Of a stretch of DNA of 64,000 bases, positions 6,912-16,098 are shown in pieces. The notes below the pieces were generated by a model. That model was not told the DNA's origin and ran no database searches. It worked only from the letters and a program-made list of their open reading frames with translations. The translations under genes were made by a program, and so were the position numbers. The stretch is from Flammeovirga sp. SJP92 (GTDB lineage Bacteria; Bacteroidota; Bacteroidia; Cytophagales; Flammeovirgaceae), in NCBI RefSeq assembly GCF_001583495.1, contig NZ_LQAQ01000112.1, forward strand, positions 1 to 64,000. Reading direction: 5' to 3'. The stretch's first letter is position 1; every line of letters begins with the position of its first letter.

Positions 6912-9251
6912 ATGTTGCATAAATACTATTTAACAATCTTATTTCTTTCAATTTCTTTAATAAGTTCCGCTCAAGAATACCATTTTTCAGGTAAAGTAAT
7001 TGATTCAGAAACGAAGACTCCTTTGGAAGGAGTTTCAGTAAAAGATACAGAAAATGAAAAAGTTCTTTCCCTTACCAATAAGGAAGGGAAGTTTAGTTTT
7101 AACCTCAATGAAAAGAGTGCCACACTTCTATTTCATTTCTTAGGTTTTGACGAAAAAACAATTAAAGTTAATGCCAACAAAAGAACAACCATTGTGTTGT
7201 CTCCATCATTACAACAATTGGATGAAGTAGATGTTCACGCACACGGACATGATGAATTGTCATTGTCGGGACTGAATACCACAAGTGTCAATGCGTTCGC
7301 TTTAGAGTCCCAGAGAGCTACTACAATCTCAGAGACATTATCTAAAACAGCCGGAGTCTCTTTTATTAGTACAGGCGTTGGTATTTCTAAGCCTACTGTT
7401 AGAGGTATGGCTGGTGCCAGGGTAGTGGTGAGCGTGGATGGTGTAAAATTGGAAGATCAACAATGGGGAATGGATCACGGTTTATCTATTGGTCAATCAA
7501 CAGTAGATGAAGTGGAAATCGCAAAAGGGGCAGCAACATTGAAATATGGTTCAGATGGATTAGGAGGTGTTATTAGAGTGAAATCACCTGAACCTTTGGG
7601 AGAAGATAAAATAGAAGGAAGCGCTGCTTTGAATTATAAAAGTAATAACCAATATTTTGGAGGAGACTTCAAAGTAAATGCTCAGAAAAATAAGTTTTTC
7701 TACCATCTTTCAGGGGGCTATGAAGATTTTGGTAACTACCAAGTACCTTCTACTGAGTTTGATTATTTAGGTAAGATTTTTCAGATAAGAGATGGTTTCT
7801 TAGCCAATACAGGTGGTAATATTGGTTCTGCCAAAGCCATGGTAGGTTATAGTGGAGACAAATGGGTGACAAGTATTTCTTACAGTATGTTTGATCAAAC
7901 GGTTGGACTTTTCCCTGGAGCTACGGGTATTCCTACACAATCATGGATTGATAGTTTTGGGAATAGAAGGAATCCAGATATTCCAAGGCAGGAAATTATT
8001 CATCAAATGATGACTGTAAACTCTCATGTTGATACTTGGGGAGGAGTGTTATGGATTGATTTAGGCTATCAACATAATGACAGAAGAGAACTATCAGACC
8101 CTGTACGTCATGGTAGAGAATTGGAGGAAAACGGATTTGTGGCCAATGCTCTAGATTTGCAAACTTTTAGTAGTGCCATTCATTTTGATAAAGAGTCTAA
8201 AAAAAGTAAATGGGAAGTAGGAATGAGTCATGAATTTCAGGAAAATACAAGAAGTGGTTATGATTTTCTGATACCTGATTACAGACAAAATACTTTTGGA
8301 GCATATGGAATCATAGGTTTGCCATTGACTTCTAAACTTGATTTAATAGGCGGTCTGAGGTTTGATTATATTTCTTTCATTTCTGATCAATTTACAGATG
8401 GTTTCTTTAAAGATCCTCCTGGTTCAGAGATTCCTTGGGTAAGAGTGGAGGATATCAATAATACATATTACAACTTTACAGGCTCGCTAGGCTTGAAATG
8501 GAAAATGTTTAAAATAATTGATGCGAATACTAATGTAGCTAAAACATTTAGAGCACCTACAGCCAATGAATTGGCATCAAATGGTGTGCATCATGGTACT
8601 TTTAGGCATGAACAAGGTAATCCAGACCTGAGGCCAGAAGAAGGTTATCAATTTGACTTGAACTTGGGTTACGGTTCAAAAAGTTGGAGAGTGACTTTCA
8701 ATCCTTATTTCAATTATTACTCCAATTATATCTATTTGTCAGCAAGTGGAGAGGCTTCATCATTGCCAGATGCAGGCCAAATCTATAAGTATACAGAAGG
8801 TGAAGGTTACTTTACAGGATATGAATTAATGCTCGATTGGGATATTTCTCCCTCTTTTAAGTTTCATAATGCAACAGAGTATGTGTATGCCTTAAATACA
8901 ACAACTAACAGGTCTTTCCCTTTTGTTCCTCCATTAGCTACATTAAATGAGATTACTTACACTGCACAAATTAACCATAGCTTTTTCTCAAAGCCCTTTG
9001 TAGCTCTTAATGCTGAATTAGTTCAAGCACAAAATAGGGTAGACAGAAATGAGAAGAAAACAGAAGGTTATGCTGCTTTTGGTTTTAAAATGGGAACAGG
9101 TTTTTCGATCAATAATGTCTATGGAAATCTGTTATTCAGAATTGACAACCTGACAAATAATGTATATATGAGGCACCTCTCAAGATATAGACTATTGAAT
9201 ATAACAGAACCAGGTAGGAATTTCTCAGTGAGTTTGAGTGCTTGGTTTTAA
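6912..9251 (+). CDS. TonB-dependent outer membrane receptor with CarboxypepD_reg domain
   Basis: A 779-residue protein with signal peptide (cleaved around SSAQ). It has an N-terminal carboxypeptidase-regulatory-like beta-sandwich (residues about 22-105), then a plug domain with TTISETLSKTAGVSF, VRGMAGARVVVSVDGVK and EIAKGAATLKYGSDGLGGVI, then a 22-stranded barrel ending in SVSLSAWF. A His-containing stretch (DVHAHGHDE, around residue 110) precedes the plug and could sample metals. It imports an unknown substrate across the outer membrane using TonB energy. No SusD partner is adjacent, which argues for a siderophore, metal or cofactor rather than a glycan. The mRNA may be leaderless. Confidence 0.92.
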   Translation: MLHKYYLTILFLSISLISSAQEYHFSGKVIDSETKTPLEGVSVKDTENEKVLSLTNKEGKFSFNLNEKSATLLFHFLGFDEKTIKVNANKRTTIVLSPSLQQLDEVDVHAHGHDELSLSGLNTTSVNAFALESQRATTISETLSKTAGVSFISTGVGISKPTVRGMAGARVVVSVDGVKLEDQQWGMDHGLSIGQSTVDEVEIAKGAATLKYGSDGLGGVIRVKSPEPLGEDKIEGSAALNYKSNNQYFGGDFKVNAQKNKFFYHLSGGYEDFGNYQVPSTEFDYLGKIFQIRDGFLANTGGNIGSAKAMVGYSGDKWVTSISYSMFDQTVGLFPGATGIPTQSWIDSFGNRRNPDIPRQEIIHQMMTVNSHVDTWGGVLWIDLGYQHNDRRELSDPVRHGRELEENGFVANALDLQTFSSAIHFDKESKKSKWEVGMSHEFQENTRSGYDFLIPDYRQNTFGAYGIIGLPLTSKLDLIGGLRFDYISFISDQFTDGFFKDPPGSEIPWVRVEDINNTYYNFTGSLGLKWKMFKIIDANTNVAKTFRAPTANELASNGVHHGTFRHEQGNPDLRPEEGYQFDLNLGYGSKSWRVTFNPYFNYYSNYIYLSASGEASSLPDAGQIYKYTEGEGYFTGYELMLDWDISPSFKFHNATEYVYALNTTTNRSFPFVPPLATLNEITYTAQINHSFFSKPFVALNAELVQAQNRVDRNEKKTEGYAAFGFKMGTGFSINNVYGNLLFRIDNLTNNVYMRHLSRYRLLNITEPGRNFSVSLSAWF

Positions 9252-9314
9252 TAGTTGATTTTTTTCATATATATTAGGGATGTCAAATTATAAAGGTATT
9301 TCAAAATAATTTTG

Positions 9315-9346
9315 ACCCGAGGTGTTTGCCTTGGGTTTTATTTTTT
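9315..9346 (+). terminator. Terminator after the TonB receptor gene
   Basis: An 8-bp stem ACCCGAGG/CCTTGGGT with one G-U pair, followed by TTTATTTTTT. Confidence 0.7.
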
Positions 9347-9386
9347 AATGAGATACTTCTTTTTCTTCCATCATTAAATAACTAAA

Positions 9387-10580
9387 ATGAAAAAAATTAC
9401 TCTATCATTTTTATTGTCAGTATTGACAATCTCTTTGTATGCCCAAGGAATTGTATTCTTTGAAGGTACTTGGGCAGAAGCGAAAGCTGAAGCAAAGAAA
9501 ACAAACAAACACATTTTTGTTGATGCTTATACCACATGGTGTGGTCCTTGTAAATACTTGAAGAAAAGTGTTTTTCCAGAAAAAGTAGTAGGTGAAGTGT
9601 ACAATTCGAATTATATCTCTATCGCTATTGATATGGAAAAAGGAGAAGGAGTTGACTTTGCAAAAGAGTTTGATGTGAAAGTATTCCCAACGTTATTGTA
9701 TTTTACTCCAGACGCTCAGTTAGCACATAAAAATGTAGGTGCTACAAAACCTAAAGAATTTGCAGAGTGGGGGAAAGATGCGTTAGATCCATCTAAACAG
9801 CTTTATACTTTAAAAAGAAAAGTGGAAAATGCTACAAACCCTACAAAAGAGGATTTGAGAAGTTACCTGATGATGGCTTATAAATCTTATGCTCCAGATA
9901 AGACAACATTAGATAAATGGTTAGGGAAGCTTAATGATGCGGATTTTAAAGAGGATGAAAACCTTGAGTTAATTGCCTATGCTGCTACAATGTCAAATGT
10001 CTCTGATGAAGTGGTGGTTGTCTTTAAAGCAAATGATAAAGAGGCTGTTGCTCAACTAGAAGGAGAAACTTTGGAAGGAGTATATGGAGCTATTGCTAGT
10101 ACATCGTTAAGATCAATTTATAAAACTGCTTCTGAGGCTGATTGGGAAAAAGGAAAAAAAGAAGTGGTTGAGGTTTTAGGTGAAAATAATGTTGCCTTAG
10201 CGGTGGCTTCAATGGATGCCGCATATTATATCTCAAAAGGTAAATGGCAAATTGCTTCAATGAGTGTTGATAATGCAATCATGCTTTATGAAGCGGCAAA
10301 AGATCCTTACTTGGCAAGCCGACTCAACTCTTATGCTTGGAAATTTTATGAAGCTGGAGTAGAGGCAAAATACATGAAAAAAGCATTGACTTGGATAAAC
10401 AGGTCTGTATTAATAGAAAAAGGCTTTGCTAATTTAGATACTCAGGCTCATATTCTTTTTCAATTGGAAAAGAATGAGAAAGCTAGAAAAGTGGCAGAAG
10501 AAGCCATTAAGTTAGGAAAAAAAGTAGGCGAAGATGTCTCAGAGACTGAAGACCTCTTAAAAAAGATCAATGCAATGTAG
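9387..10580 (+). CDS. Exported thioredoxin-fold protein with helical C-terminal region
   Basis: A 397-residue protein with a signal peptide ending near LYAQ. Residues 22-135 form a thioredoxin-like domain with the active site TWCGPCK at about residue 51-57 and the cis-proline segment VFPTLLYF. Residues 140-397 are helical with TPR-like character (paired helices, for example LNSYAWKFYEAG and LDTQAHILFQLEKNEKARKVAEEAI). It probably acts in periplasmic disulfide or redox handling, with the helical part binding partners. This arrangement is common in Bacteroidota. It is transcribed alone and ends at a strong hairpin. Confidence 0.82.
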   Translation: MKKITLSFLLSVLTISLYAQGIVFFEGTWAEAKAEAKKTNKHIFVDAYTTWCGPCKYLKKSVFPEKVVGEVYNSNYISIAIDMEKGEGVDFAKEFDVKVFPTLLYFTPDAQLAHKNVGATKPKEFAEWGKDALDPSKQLYTLKRKVENATNPTKEDLRSYLMMAYKSYAPDKTTLDKWLGKLNDADFKEDENLELIAYAATMSNVSDEVVVVFKANDKEAVAQLEGETLEGVYGAIASTSLRSIYKTASEADWEKGKKEVVEVLGENNVALAVASMDAAYYISKGKWQIASMSVDNAIMLYEAAKDPYLASRLNSYAWKFYEAGVEAKYMKKALTWINRSVLIEKGFANLDTQAHILFQLEKNEKARKVAEEAIKLGKKVGEDVSETEDLLKKINAM

Positions 10581-10595
10581 AAGATATTGTGCATA

Positions 10596-10636
10596 AAAAA
10601 AGAGTCATTCTTGTAAATTAAGAATGACTCTTTTTT
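10596..10636. terminator. Strong bidirectional terminator
   Basis: A perfect 17-bp stem (AAAAAAGAGTCATTCTT and its complement) with a 7-base loop. The flanking A and T runs serve both strands between convergent genes. Confidence 0.92.
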
Positions 10637-10649
10637 ATATCGTCAAAGA

Positions 10650-11684
10650 TTAGTTACGAACTCCGTGCGCTTTTGACTCATAAAGTCCTGATGTTGTCAT
10701 TTCAACAAACTCAACTTCACCTTTCATTTGTTCAATTGTTGTTGCACCTTGGTAAGTCATACCAGAAGCTAAACCACCTAGGTACTTCTTGATGATTGGC
10801 TCAACAGGCCCTTTGTAAGGAACTAATGTTTTCTCACCTTCAACAGAAATAACTTCTCTTGATTTTTTATTGTCTTTTTTCAACTTACTTATTGCAGCAT
10901 CAAATGAAGCCATACCTCTGTAAGTTTTGAATTTTCCTTCAGAAGTAGTAATCAATTCACCTGGAGCCTCGTCAGTACCTGAAACGATAGAACCTACCAT
11001 CACATTGTCAGCACCTACACCAATAGCTTTAACTACATCACCAGGTTGTTTGATACCGCCGTCAGCACAAATTGGAATACGGTTTCCAACGGCTTGATAC
11101 ACATCGTCAATTGCTGTTAATTGAGGAACACCCGAACCAGTCATGATACGAGTAGTACACATTGAACCAGGACCGATACCTACTTTTAATGCGTCAGCAC
11201 CCCATTCTAAGAAATCAACTGCAGCATCTCTAGTGGCAATATTACCAACCATCACGTCAATTTGCGGATAATTTTTCTTGATGAAAAGCAATGTTTCTTT
11301 TGTCATTTCTGAGTGACCATGTGCAATGTCAAGAACGATAATGTCAACTTTTGCTTCTGCAAGAGCGGCTAATCTTTCCTCATAATCTTTAATTCCTAAA
11401 GCGGCAGCACAAATTAAGCCTTCAGCTTTCACTTTTCTCACTTCGTCAGCTTGTTCTTCAATCGTTAAGAAACGGTGAAGTACACCTAATCCACCTAATC
11501 TACCTACTGCAATACACATTTCGCTTTCGCAGACTGTGTCCATATTTGCAATTAAAACGGGTATGTCAATAGTATGATTTTTAGTGACTTTAGTCTTAAA
11601 GCTAACATCTCTTCTCGATTTGATGGTATTGTATTTTGGTACAATTAATACATCATCAAAACTATAGGCTTTTCTGATTTTCAT
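10650..11684 (-). CDS. guaC: IMP dehydrogenase/GMP reductase family enzyme, probably GMP reductase
   Basis: A 344-residue TIM-barrel enzyme without CBS domains, the size of GMP reductase (about 346) and shorter than IMP dehydrogenase (about 490). Visible features are the N-terminal SFDDVLIVP, the catalytic Cys loop [11 protein letters not shown] near residue 174, the nucleotide-binding [16 protein letters not shown], and GADNVMVGS. The flap region has [12 protein letters not shown], closer to the GMP reductase EGKTV-P-KG than to the Arg-Tyr flap of IMP dehydrogenase. GMP reductase converts GMP to IMP with NADPH and releases ammonia. The distinction is an inference from size and flap. A -7 element TATATTTG lies on the minus strand at 11725-11732. 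Confidence 0.78.
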   Translation of the reverse strand: MKIRKAYSFDDVLIVPKYNTIKSRRDVSFKTKVTKNHTIDIPVLIANMDTVCESEMCIAVGRLGGLGVLHRFLTIEEQADEVRKVKAEGLICAAALGIKDYEERLAALAEAKVDIIVLDIAHGHSEMTKETLLFIKKNYPQIDVMVGNIATRDAAVDFLEWGADALKVGIGPGSMCTTRIMTGSGVPQLTAIDDVYQAVGNRIPICADGGIKQPGDVVKAIGVGADNVMVGSIVSGTDEAPGELITTSEGKFKTYRGMASFDAAISKLKKDNKKSREVISVEGEKTLVPYKGPVEPIIKKYLGGLASGMTYQGATTIEQMKGEVEFVEMTTSGLYESKAHGVRN

Positions 11685-11724
11685 AATGGAAGATTATACT
11701 CTGATTTTACATTCACAAAACATA

Positions 11725-11732
11725 CAAATATA
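11725..11732 (-). promoter_or_regulatory. -7 promoter element of the GMP reductase gene
   Basis: TATATTTG on the minus strand, about 41 bp before the start codon, is a full match to TAnnTTTG. Confidence 0.45.
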
Positions 11733-11841
11733 CGGAAAGCAATTATTTTATAACGACACTTGGGATGCTTTTTTTTGTGAAGAAAACATAATGTTATGAA
11801 AGGAGTTTTCTTATAAGATTTCAATTTGAATGAATGCTTAT

Positions 11842-11849
11842 TAACTTTG
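11842..11849 (+). promoter_or_regulatory. -7 promoter element of the COG0523 GTPase gene
   Basis: TAACTTTG, a full match to TAnnTTTG, lies about 31 bp before the ATG. No convincing -33 element is seen at the expected distance. Confidence 0.4.
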
Positions 11850-11880
11850 CATCCACAAAATTTTTCAGGTAAAGAACGCT

Positions 11881-12828
11881 ATGATAAAAGTAACATTAAT
11901 AACAGGCTTCCTTGGAGCAGGAAAAACAACATTCCTCAATAATCTTATTAAAAAGTATCCTGACACTAAGTTTGCCATTATTGAAAATGAGTTTGGAGAA
12001 GTGGGGATTGATGGAGGCTTGGTTGTCGATTCGCAAGAAGATGTTTTCGAGTTGTCCAATGGTTGCATTTGTTGTAGTCTGAATGGAGAGCTGAGAGAGG
12101 TGTTAAGAAACTTGCTGAACTCGGGCAAAGAAATAGATCATTTATTAGTGGAGACGACTGGTATTGCAGAACCTTCCTCTATTGCAGCTGCTTTTATCGG
12201 TGACCCAGCTATTTCTAGATTATTTGAATTAAATGCATGTATTTGTTTAGCTGATACTGTCAATTTTGAGCAATCGCTTCAAGATCATGAAGTAGCTTCA
12301 AAACAAATTGCATTCAGTGACTATATAGTATTGTCAAAATGTGACCTTTCAACTGAGGAACAAGTGAAGAAAATTGCTTTTCATTTGAAGCTGATGAACC
12401 CTTTGGCATTAGTAGAGAAAAATTATAATGGTGAAATGATCCAAAAAGACATTCTATCATTAAACTCATTTAATGCAGATAAAGTAGAAGAGAGAACAAG
12501 CTTTATACCTACTGCTCATGAACATGCTCATGGCGAAGTTGTTTCACATGCCTTTACTTTTGAGGGTGAAGTAGACCCAGTAAAATTGGAAATGTGGTTG
12601 TCCGTTTTATTCCAATTGCAATTTGAAGTACTATTCAGATTCAAGGGAATATTCAATATTAAAGGAGAAGATAATAAAGTGATCATTCAAGGAGTGAGAA
12701 ATGAATCAAAAATCAATATTGGTTCACCTTGGAAAGAAGGAGACAAGAAGGAAAATAAGATGGTGATTATAGGTAAAGGTATTAAAAGAGGGCCTATTGA
12801 GAAGAAAATCAAGTCTTTATTACGCTAA
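11881..12828 (+). CDS. COG0523 GTP-binding metallochaperone-like protein (CobW/ZNG1 family)
   Basis: A 315-residue cytosolic P-loop GTPase. Motifs in order: Walker A GFLGAGKTT (residues 8-16), ENEFGEVGIDGGLV, the metal-binding CxCC motif in SNGCICCSLNGEL near residue 61, the TTGIAEP switch, and SKCD for guanine specificity. A His-containing segment AHEHAHGE (residues about 212-219) and the C-terminal CobW_C domain follow. COG0523 members deliver metals such as Zn, Co or Ni to client enzymes using GTP. No Zur-like site or client gene is visible nearby, so the metal is open. Confidence 0.9.
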   Translation: MIKVTLITGFLGAGKTTFLNNLIKKYPDTKFAIIENEFGEVGIDGGLVVDSQEDVFELSNGCICCSLNGELREVLRNLLNSGKEIDHLLVETTGIAEPSSIAAAFIGDPAISRLFELNACICLADTVNFEQSLQDHEVASKQIAFSDYIVLSKCDLSTEEQVKKIAFHLKLMNPLALVEKNYNGEMIQKDILSLNSFNADKVEERTSFIPTAHEHAHGEVVSHAFTFEGEVDPVKLEMWLSVLFQLQFEVLFRFKGIFNIKGEDNKVIIQGVRNESKINIGSPWKEGDKKENKMVIIGKGIKRGPIEKKIKSLLR

Positions 12829-12872
12829 ATCTGTAAATTCTTGTTAAGTAACTGATCACTTTATAAAAAATA

Positions 12873-12903
12873 TTGGCTTTGAAATAATTAATTATTACTT
12901 TTG
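12873..12903 (+). promoter_or_regulatory. Promoter of the rpsF-rpsR-rplI operon
   Basis: TTG at 12873-12875, a 20-bp gap, then TACTTTTG at 12896-12903. The start point would fall at about 12908, at the first leader hairpin. Confidence 0.65.
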
Positions 12904-12906
12904 CAC

Positions 12907-12948
12907 ACCCGAATTGTGTTCGGGTATTGAAATTTTTGATTATTTCAA
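12907..12948 (+). promoter_or_regulatory. Two consecutive hairpins in the rpsF leader
   Basis: Hairpin 1 has the perfect 7-bp stem ACCCGAA/TTCGGGT with a 5-base loop (12907-12925). Hairpin 2 has TTGAAAT/ATTTCAA with an 8-base loop (12927-12948). Both lie between the promoter and the rpsF ATG at 12963. In other bacteria the S6:S18 complex represses its own operon through an rpsF leader element, so these are candidates for that role. I cannot confirm the known S6:S18 motif here. Confidence 0.5.
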
Positions 12949-12962
12949 AATTATTTTAAAAA

Positions 12963-13331
12963 ATGGCATTAAAGCATTACGAAGTAGTCTTCATCGTGAC
13001 ACCTGTGTTGTCCGATTCCGAAACCACGGAGGCTATTGCTAAATTTGAAAGTCATCTGAAAGAGGCAGGTGCAGACGTGTACTCATCAGAGGACATGGGA
13101 CTTAAAAAGTTGGCGTACCCAATTGCAAAGAAAACTTCTGGGCACTACCACTTGTTTGAATTCAAAGCAGATCCTTCGATCATCGCTAAATTCGAATTAG
13201 AATTAAAGCGTGACGAAAACATTTTACGTTTCTTAACTGTGTCTTTAGACAAGCACGGTGTGAACTTCAACGAAAGAAGAAGAAACGGTGAGTGGTCAAA
13301 AAAATCTGAAACTGAAGAAAAAACAGCATAA
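12963..13331 (+). CDS. rpsF: 30S ribosomal protein bS6
   Basis: A 122-residue protein with the S6 fold: N-terminal strand [10 protein letters not shown], central [21 protein letters not shown], and the final [10 protein letters not shown] region. It binds 16S rRNA together with bS18. Its stop overlaps the rpsR start by one base (TAATG), implying translational coupling. It is the first gene of an operon with rpsR and rplI, the conserved bacterial order. Confidence 0.97.
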   Translation: MALKHYEVVFIVTPVLSDSETTEAIAKFESHLKEAGADVYSSEDMGLKKLAYPIAKKTSGHYHLFEFKADPSIIAKFELELKRDENILRFLTVSLDKHGVNFNERRRNGEWSKKSETEEKTA

Positions 13332-13585
13332 TGAGTCTCCAAAACGAACCAATCAACAGAAAGCAAGAGCGTACTAAGAAGTACTGCCGCTTCACAAAGT
13401 ACGGTGTGAAATACATCGACTATAAGGATCCTGAATTCTTATTAAAATTCTTAAACGAGCAAGGTAAAATCTTACCTCGTCGTATCACTGGTAACTCGCA
13501 AAAATTCCAAAAGAAAATTGCTACATCAGTTAAGCGTGCTCGTCAATTAGCTCTTCTACCTTACGTAGCAGACGGTTTAAAGTAA
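13331..13585 (+). CDS. rpsR: 30S ribosomal protein bS18
   Basis: 84 residues and basic. The core [22 protein letters not shown], then [26 protein letters not shown], then LALLPYV, is the canonical bS18 sequence. Only one Cys remains, so it is not a zinc-ribbon form. It overlaps the end of rpsF by one base. Confidence 0.97.
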   Translation: MSLQNEPINRKQERTKKYCRFTKYGVKYIDYKDPEFLLKFLNEQGKILPRRITGNSQKFQKKIATSVKRARQLALLPYVADGLK

Positions 13586-13617
13586 TCTTAGATTAGATAT
13601 TAAAAAATTTTTCTAAA

Positions 13618-14061
13618 ATGGAAGTAATTTTAACAACAGATATCAAAGGTTTAGGTTACAAAAACGATATTGTAAACGTTAAACCTGGATACGGTAGAAA
13701 CTACTTGATCCCTCAAAACTTTGCTAAATTAGCTACTGCAGCTAACATCAGCATGAGAAACGAAGAGATCAAGCAAGCAGCTCACAAACTTGAGAAAATC
13801 AAACAAGATGCTGAAGCTTTAGCTGCTAAAATTGGTGAATTAAAGCTTACTCTTACTGCTAAAGCAGGTGAGAGTGGTAAAATATTCGGTGCAGTAACAC
13901 CTTTACAGGTGGCTGACGCTTTAAAAGAACAAGGTTACGATATTGACCGTAAGCGTATTGGTTTCTCTTCTGAGATCCGTATGTTAGGTGAATACACTGC
14001 TATTCTTGATCTTCATAAAGAAGTTCAGCACGAAATTACATTAGAAGTAGTTTCTGCATAA
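13618..14061 (+). CDS. rplI: 50S ribosomal protein bL9
   Basis: 147 residues. The N-terminal RNA-binding domain has the L9 signature GLGYKNDIVNVKPGYGRNYLIP, followed by the long connecting helix and a C-terminal domain with AKAGESGKIFGAVTP. It is the last gene of the operon, 32 bp after rpsR, and a strong terminator follows at 14122. Confidence 0.97.
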   Translation: MEVILTTDIKGLGYKNDIVNVKPGYGRNYLIPQNFAKLATAANISMRNEEIKQAAHKLEKIKQDAEALAAKIGELKLTLTAKAGESGKIFGAVTPLQVADALKEQGYDIDRKRIGFSSEIRMLGEYTAILDLHKEVQHEITLEVVSA

Positions 14062-14121
14062 TTAAAGTTTAAGAATTTACTGCCGTTAGGCAGCAATCTT
14101 ATCACTTGAGTTTTTTCCTTA

Positions 14122-14157
14122 AAAGGCTTTTCTAATTTCGATTAGGAAAGCCTTTTT
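14122..14157 (+). terminator. Terminator of the rpsF-rpsR-rplI operon
   Basis: A 15-bp stem with one G-U pair around a TTCG tetraloop, followed by a run of T. Confidence 0.88.
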
Positions 14158-14297
14158 TGGTGGATTAGGAAAAAATGTAGTAATATTAAAACTTACGATT
14201 AATTTCTCATTTAAATTTCTCAGTATTGGGACCTAACTAAGAGCAAAATAATCATTAAAAACTCTCCTGATACTTGAATCTATAGAATTAGAATTTT

Positions 14298-15062
14298 ATG
14301 TTAATTAAAAATGATGCTGACTTAGCAGGAATGAAAAAAGTCAGTGAAGCAGTCGCAGAGACCTTAAGACAAATGGTGGAATTTACTGCCGTTGGAAAAT
14401 CTACAAAAGAGATTGATGATTTTGGAGCAGAAATTTTAAAGCAATATGGTGCGAAATCGGCTCCTTATGAAACTTATAAATTTCCAGGTTTTACATGTAT
14501 TGGTGTTAATGAGGTAGCGGCGCACGGTATTCCTTCTGAAGATGTTATTATTAAAGAAGGTGATTTGATCAATATTGATGTTTCGGCAGAACTAGACGGT
14601 TATTGGGCAGACAACGGAAAATCATTTATTGTAGGAAAAGATGTTCAAGGACTACAATCTTTGGTGGATGCTTCTACTGACATTTTGAAAGATGTTATCT
14701 ATCGCATAAAAAAAGGTGTTAGAGTTTCGGAGGTAGGTAGAATTATTGAATCTGAGGCTAGGAAAAGAGGTTTTAAGGTCATCAAGAACTTGGCGGGACA
14801 TGGTGTAGGAAAAAGCCTTCACGAAGCTCCAGATGATATTCTGAACTATCAAGTGAAGACCAATAAAAATCGTTTTAAGAATAATACTACTGTAGCCATT
14901 GAAACATTTATATCTACTCAATCGAATCTTGCGACAGAAAGAGGTGGAGATGGATGGACATTAGTAGGCAATAGAGGTGGGTTTGTTGCACAACATGAAC
15001 ATACTATATTAATTACAGAAGATAAACCTGAAATTTTGACAATAATGAATGGAGTATTTTAA
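14298..15062 (+). CDS. map: Type I methionine aminopeptidase
   Basis: A 254-residue cytosolic metalloprotease that removes the initiator Met from nascent proteins. The dinuclear metal ligands are all visible: Asp in NIDVSAELDGYWADNG (two Asp), His in AGHGVGKSLHEAP, Glu in VAIETF and Glu in QHEHT. There is no N-terminal zinc-finger extension, so it is the short type Ia form. The end of the gene forms the stem of a hairpin terminator. Confidence 0.95.
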   Translation: MLIKNDADLAGMKKVSEAVAETLRQMVEFTAVGKSTKEIDDFGAEILKQYGAKSAPYETYKFPGFTCIGVNEVAAHGIPSEDVIIKEGDLINIDVSAELDGYWADNGKSFIVGKDVQGLQSLVDASTDILKDVIYRIKKGVRVSEVGRIIESEARKRGFKVIKNLAGHGVGKSLHEAPDDILNYQVKTNKNRFKNNTTVAIETFISTQSNLATERGGDGWTLVGNRGGFVAQHEHTILITEDKPEILTIMNGVF

Positions 15063-15071
15063 TACTCCATT
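15048..15071 (+). terminator. Terminator overlapping the map stop codon
   Basis: An 11-bp perfect inverted repeat (AATGGAGTATT/AATACTCCATT) that includes the TAA stop, followed by TTATCTTC. Confidence 0.6.
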
Positions 15072-15121
15072 TATCTTCAAGCCGATAGTCTATTACTATA
15101 CCCATCAATACTAAATTAAAA

Positions 15122-15985
15122 ATGAGAATTAAGGGAACTATTTTAATCCTAGGCTTGGGGTTATTGCTAATTTCATGTGCTCAAAAAGAGAAGAAAACTA
15201 GCGTAAAGAAAGCACCAAAACTGACTGAAAATCCTACCAAAAAAGTACTTTTATATAAAGACATTCAATGGGGAAAACTCAACCCTGCTAGAGGTGATAA
15301 TAGTCCATTGGCCGCAACACTGTGGGGAGATCGAAATGCTGAGGTTCCAACAGGTTTTTTGGCAAAATTCAAAGATGGATTTTCATCTCCACCACATATT
15401 CATAATGTTACTTATAAAGCGGTAGTCATCAAAGGAACAATTCATAATGATGATCCTAAAGCTGAAATGATGTGGATGAAATCAGGAAGCTTCTGGACAC
15501 AACCTGCATATCAGCCTCATATCACTGCCGCTAAAGGAAACGTAAATATAGCGTTAGTAGAAATAGATCAAGGACCTTATTTGGTAAAACCTATAGAAGA
15601 AGCTAAAACAACCTACGAGCGTCCTATAAATATTGATAAAACTAATGTGGTTTGGCTTGGCCATAATCAGACCAATTGGATTTCTAAAAATAGTAATGCA
15701 GAAATAAGTTTTCTTTGGGAAAATAAAACAAGCAGTTCTCAAGGTTTATTTGTCAAAATTCCGCCAAGGACTAAGATGAAACTTCTTTCCACAGGAGAGG
15801 CCTTCCATTCTGTAGTCATAAAAGGAGAGGTAGATTATTTTATTAGTAATTCAATAAATTCTTTAGTAGCAGGAAGTTATTTTTCATCTAAACTGAATAC
15901 TTTTCATCAATTAGAAAATAAAAAAGACAAAGAGGCTGTATTATATATTAATACTAATGGAAAGGTGATGATTGAAGGGAAATAG
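15122..15985 (+). CDS. DUF4437-like cupin lipoprotein
   Basis: A 287-residue lipoprotein with lipobox LISC at residue 19. Two cupin-like halves are visible. The first has FKDGFSSPPHIHNVTYKAVVIKGTIHND, including the His-x-His of a cupin metal site, and then QPAYQPHITAAKG. The second, around residues 205-285, has FVKIPPRTKMKLLSTG and VVIKGEVDYF. This is the DUF4437 arrangement. The function is unknown; small-molecule or metal binding in the periplasm is plausible from the fold. Confidence 0.75.
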   Translation: MRIKGTILILGLGLLLISCAQKEKKTSVKKAPKLTENPTKKVLLYKDIQWGKLNPARGDNSPLAATLWGDRNAEVPTGFLAKFKDGFSSPPHIHNVTYKAVVIKGTIHNDDPKAEMMWMKSGSFWTQPAYQPHITAAKGNVNIALVEIDQGPYLVKPIEEAKTTYERPINIDKTNVVWLGHNQTNWISKNSNAEISFLWENKTSSSQGLFVKIPPRTKMKLLSTGEAFHSVVIKGEVDYFISNSINSLVAGSYFSSKLNTFHQLENKKDKEAVLYINTNGKVMIEGK

Positions 15986-16098
15986 TTTTTTGTTTAGTCT
16001 AGAGTTACTCATTAATAAAAATGAATAACATCGTACATTACTTATTTAAAAACTAATTTTAAATCACTTAAAATATTCTTAACAAAAATGAGATTATC

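Noticed and set aside
10650-11684. IMP dehydrogenase call
   Set aside because: There are no CBS domains and the flap lacks the Arg-Tyr pair; size and flap fit GMP reductase better. Still, the two cannot be fully separated by eye.
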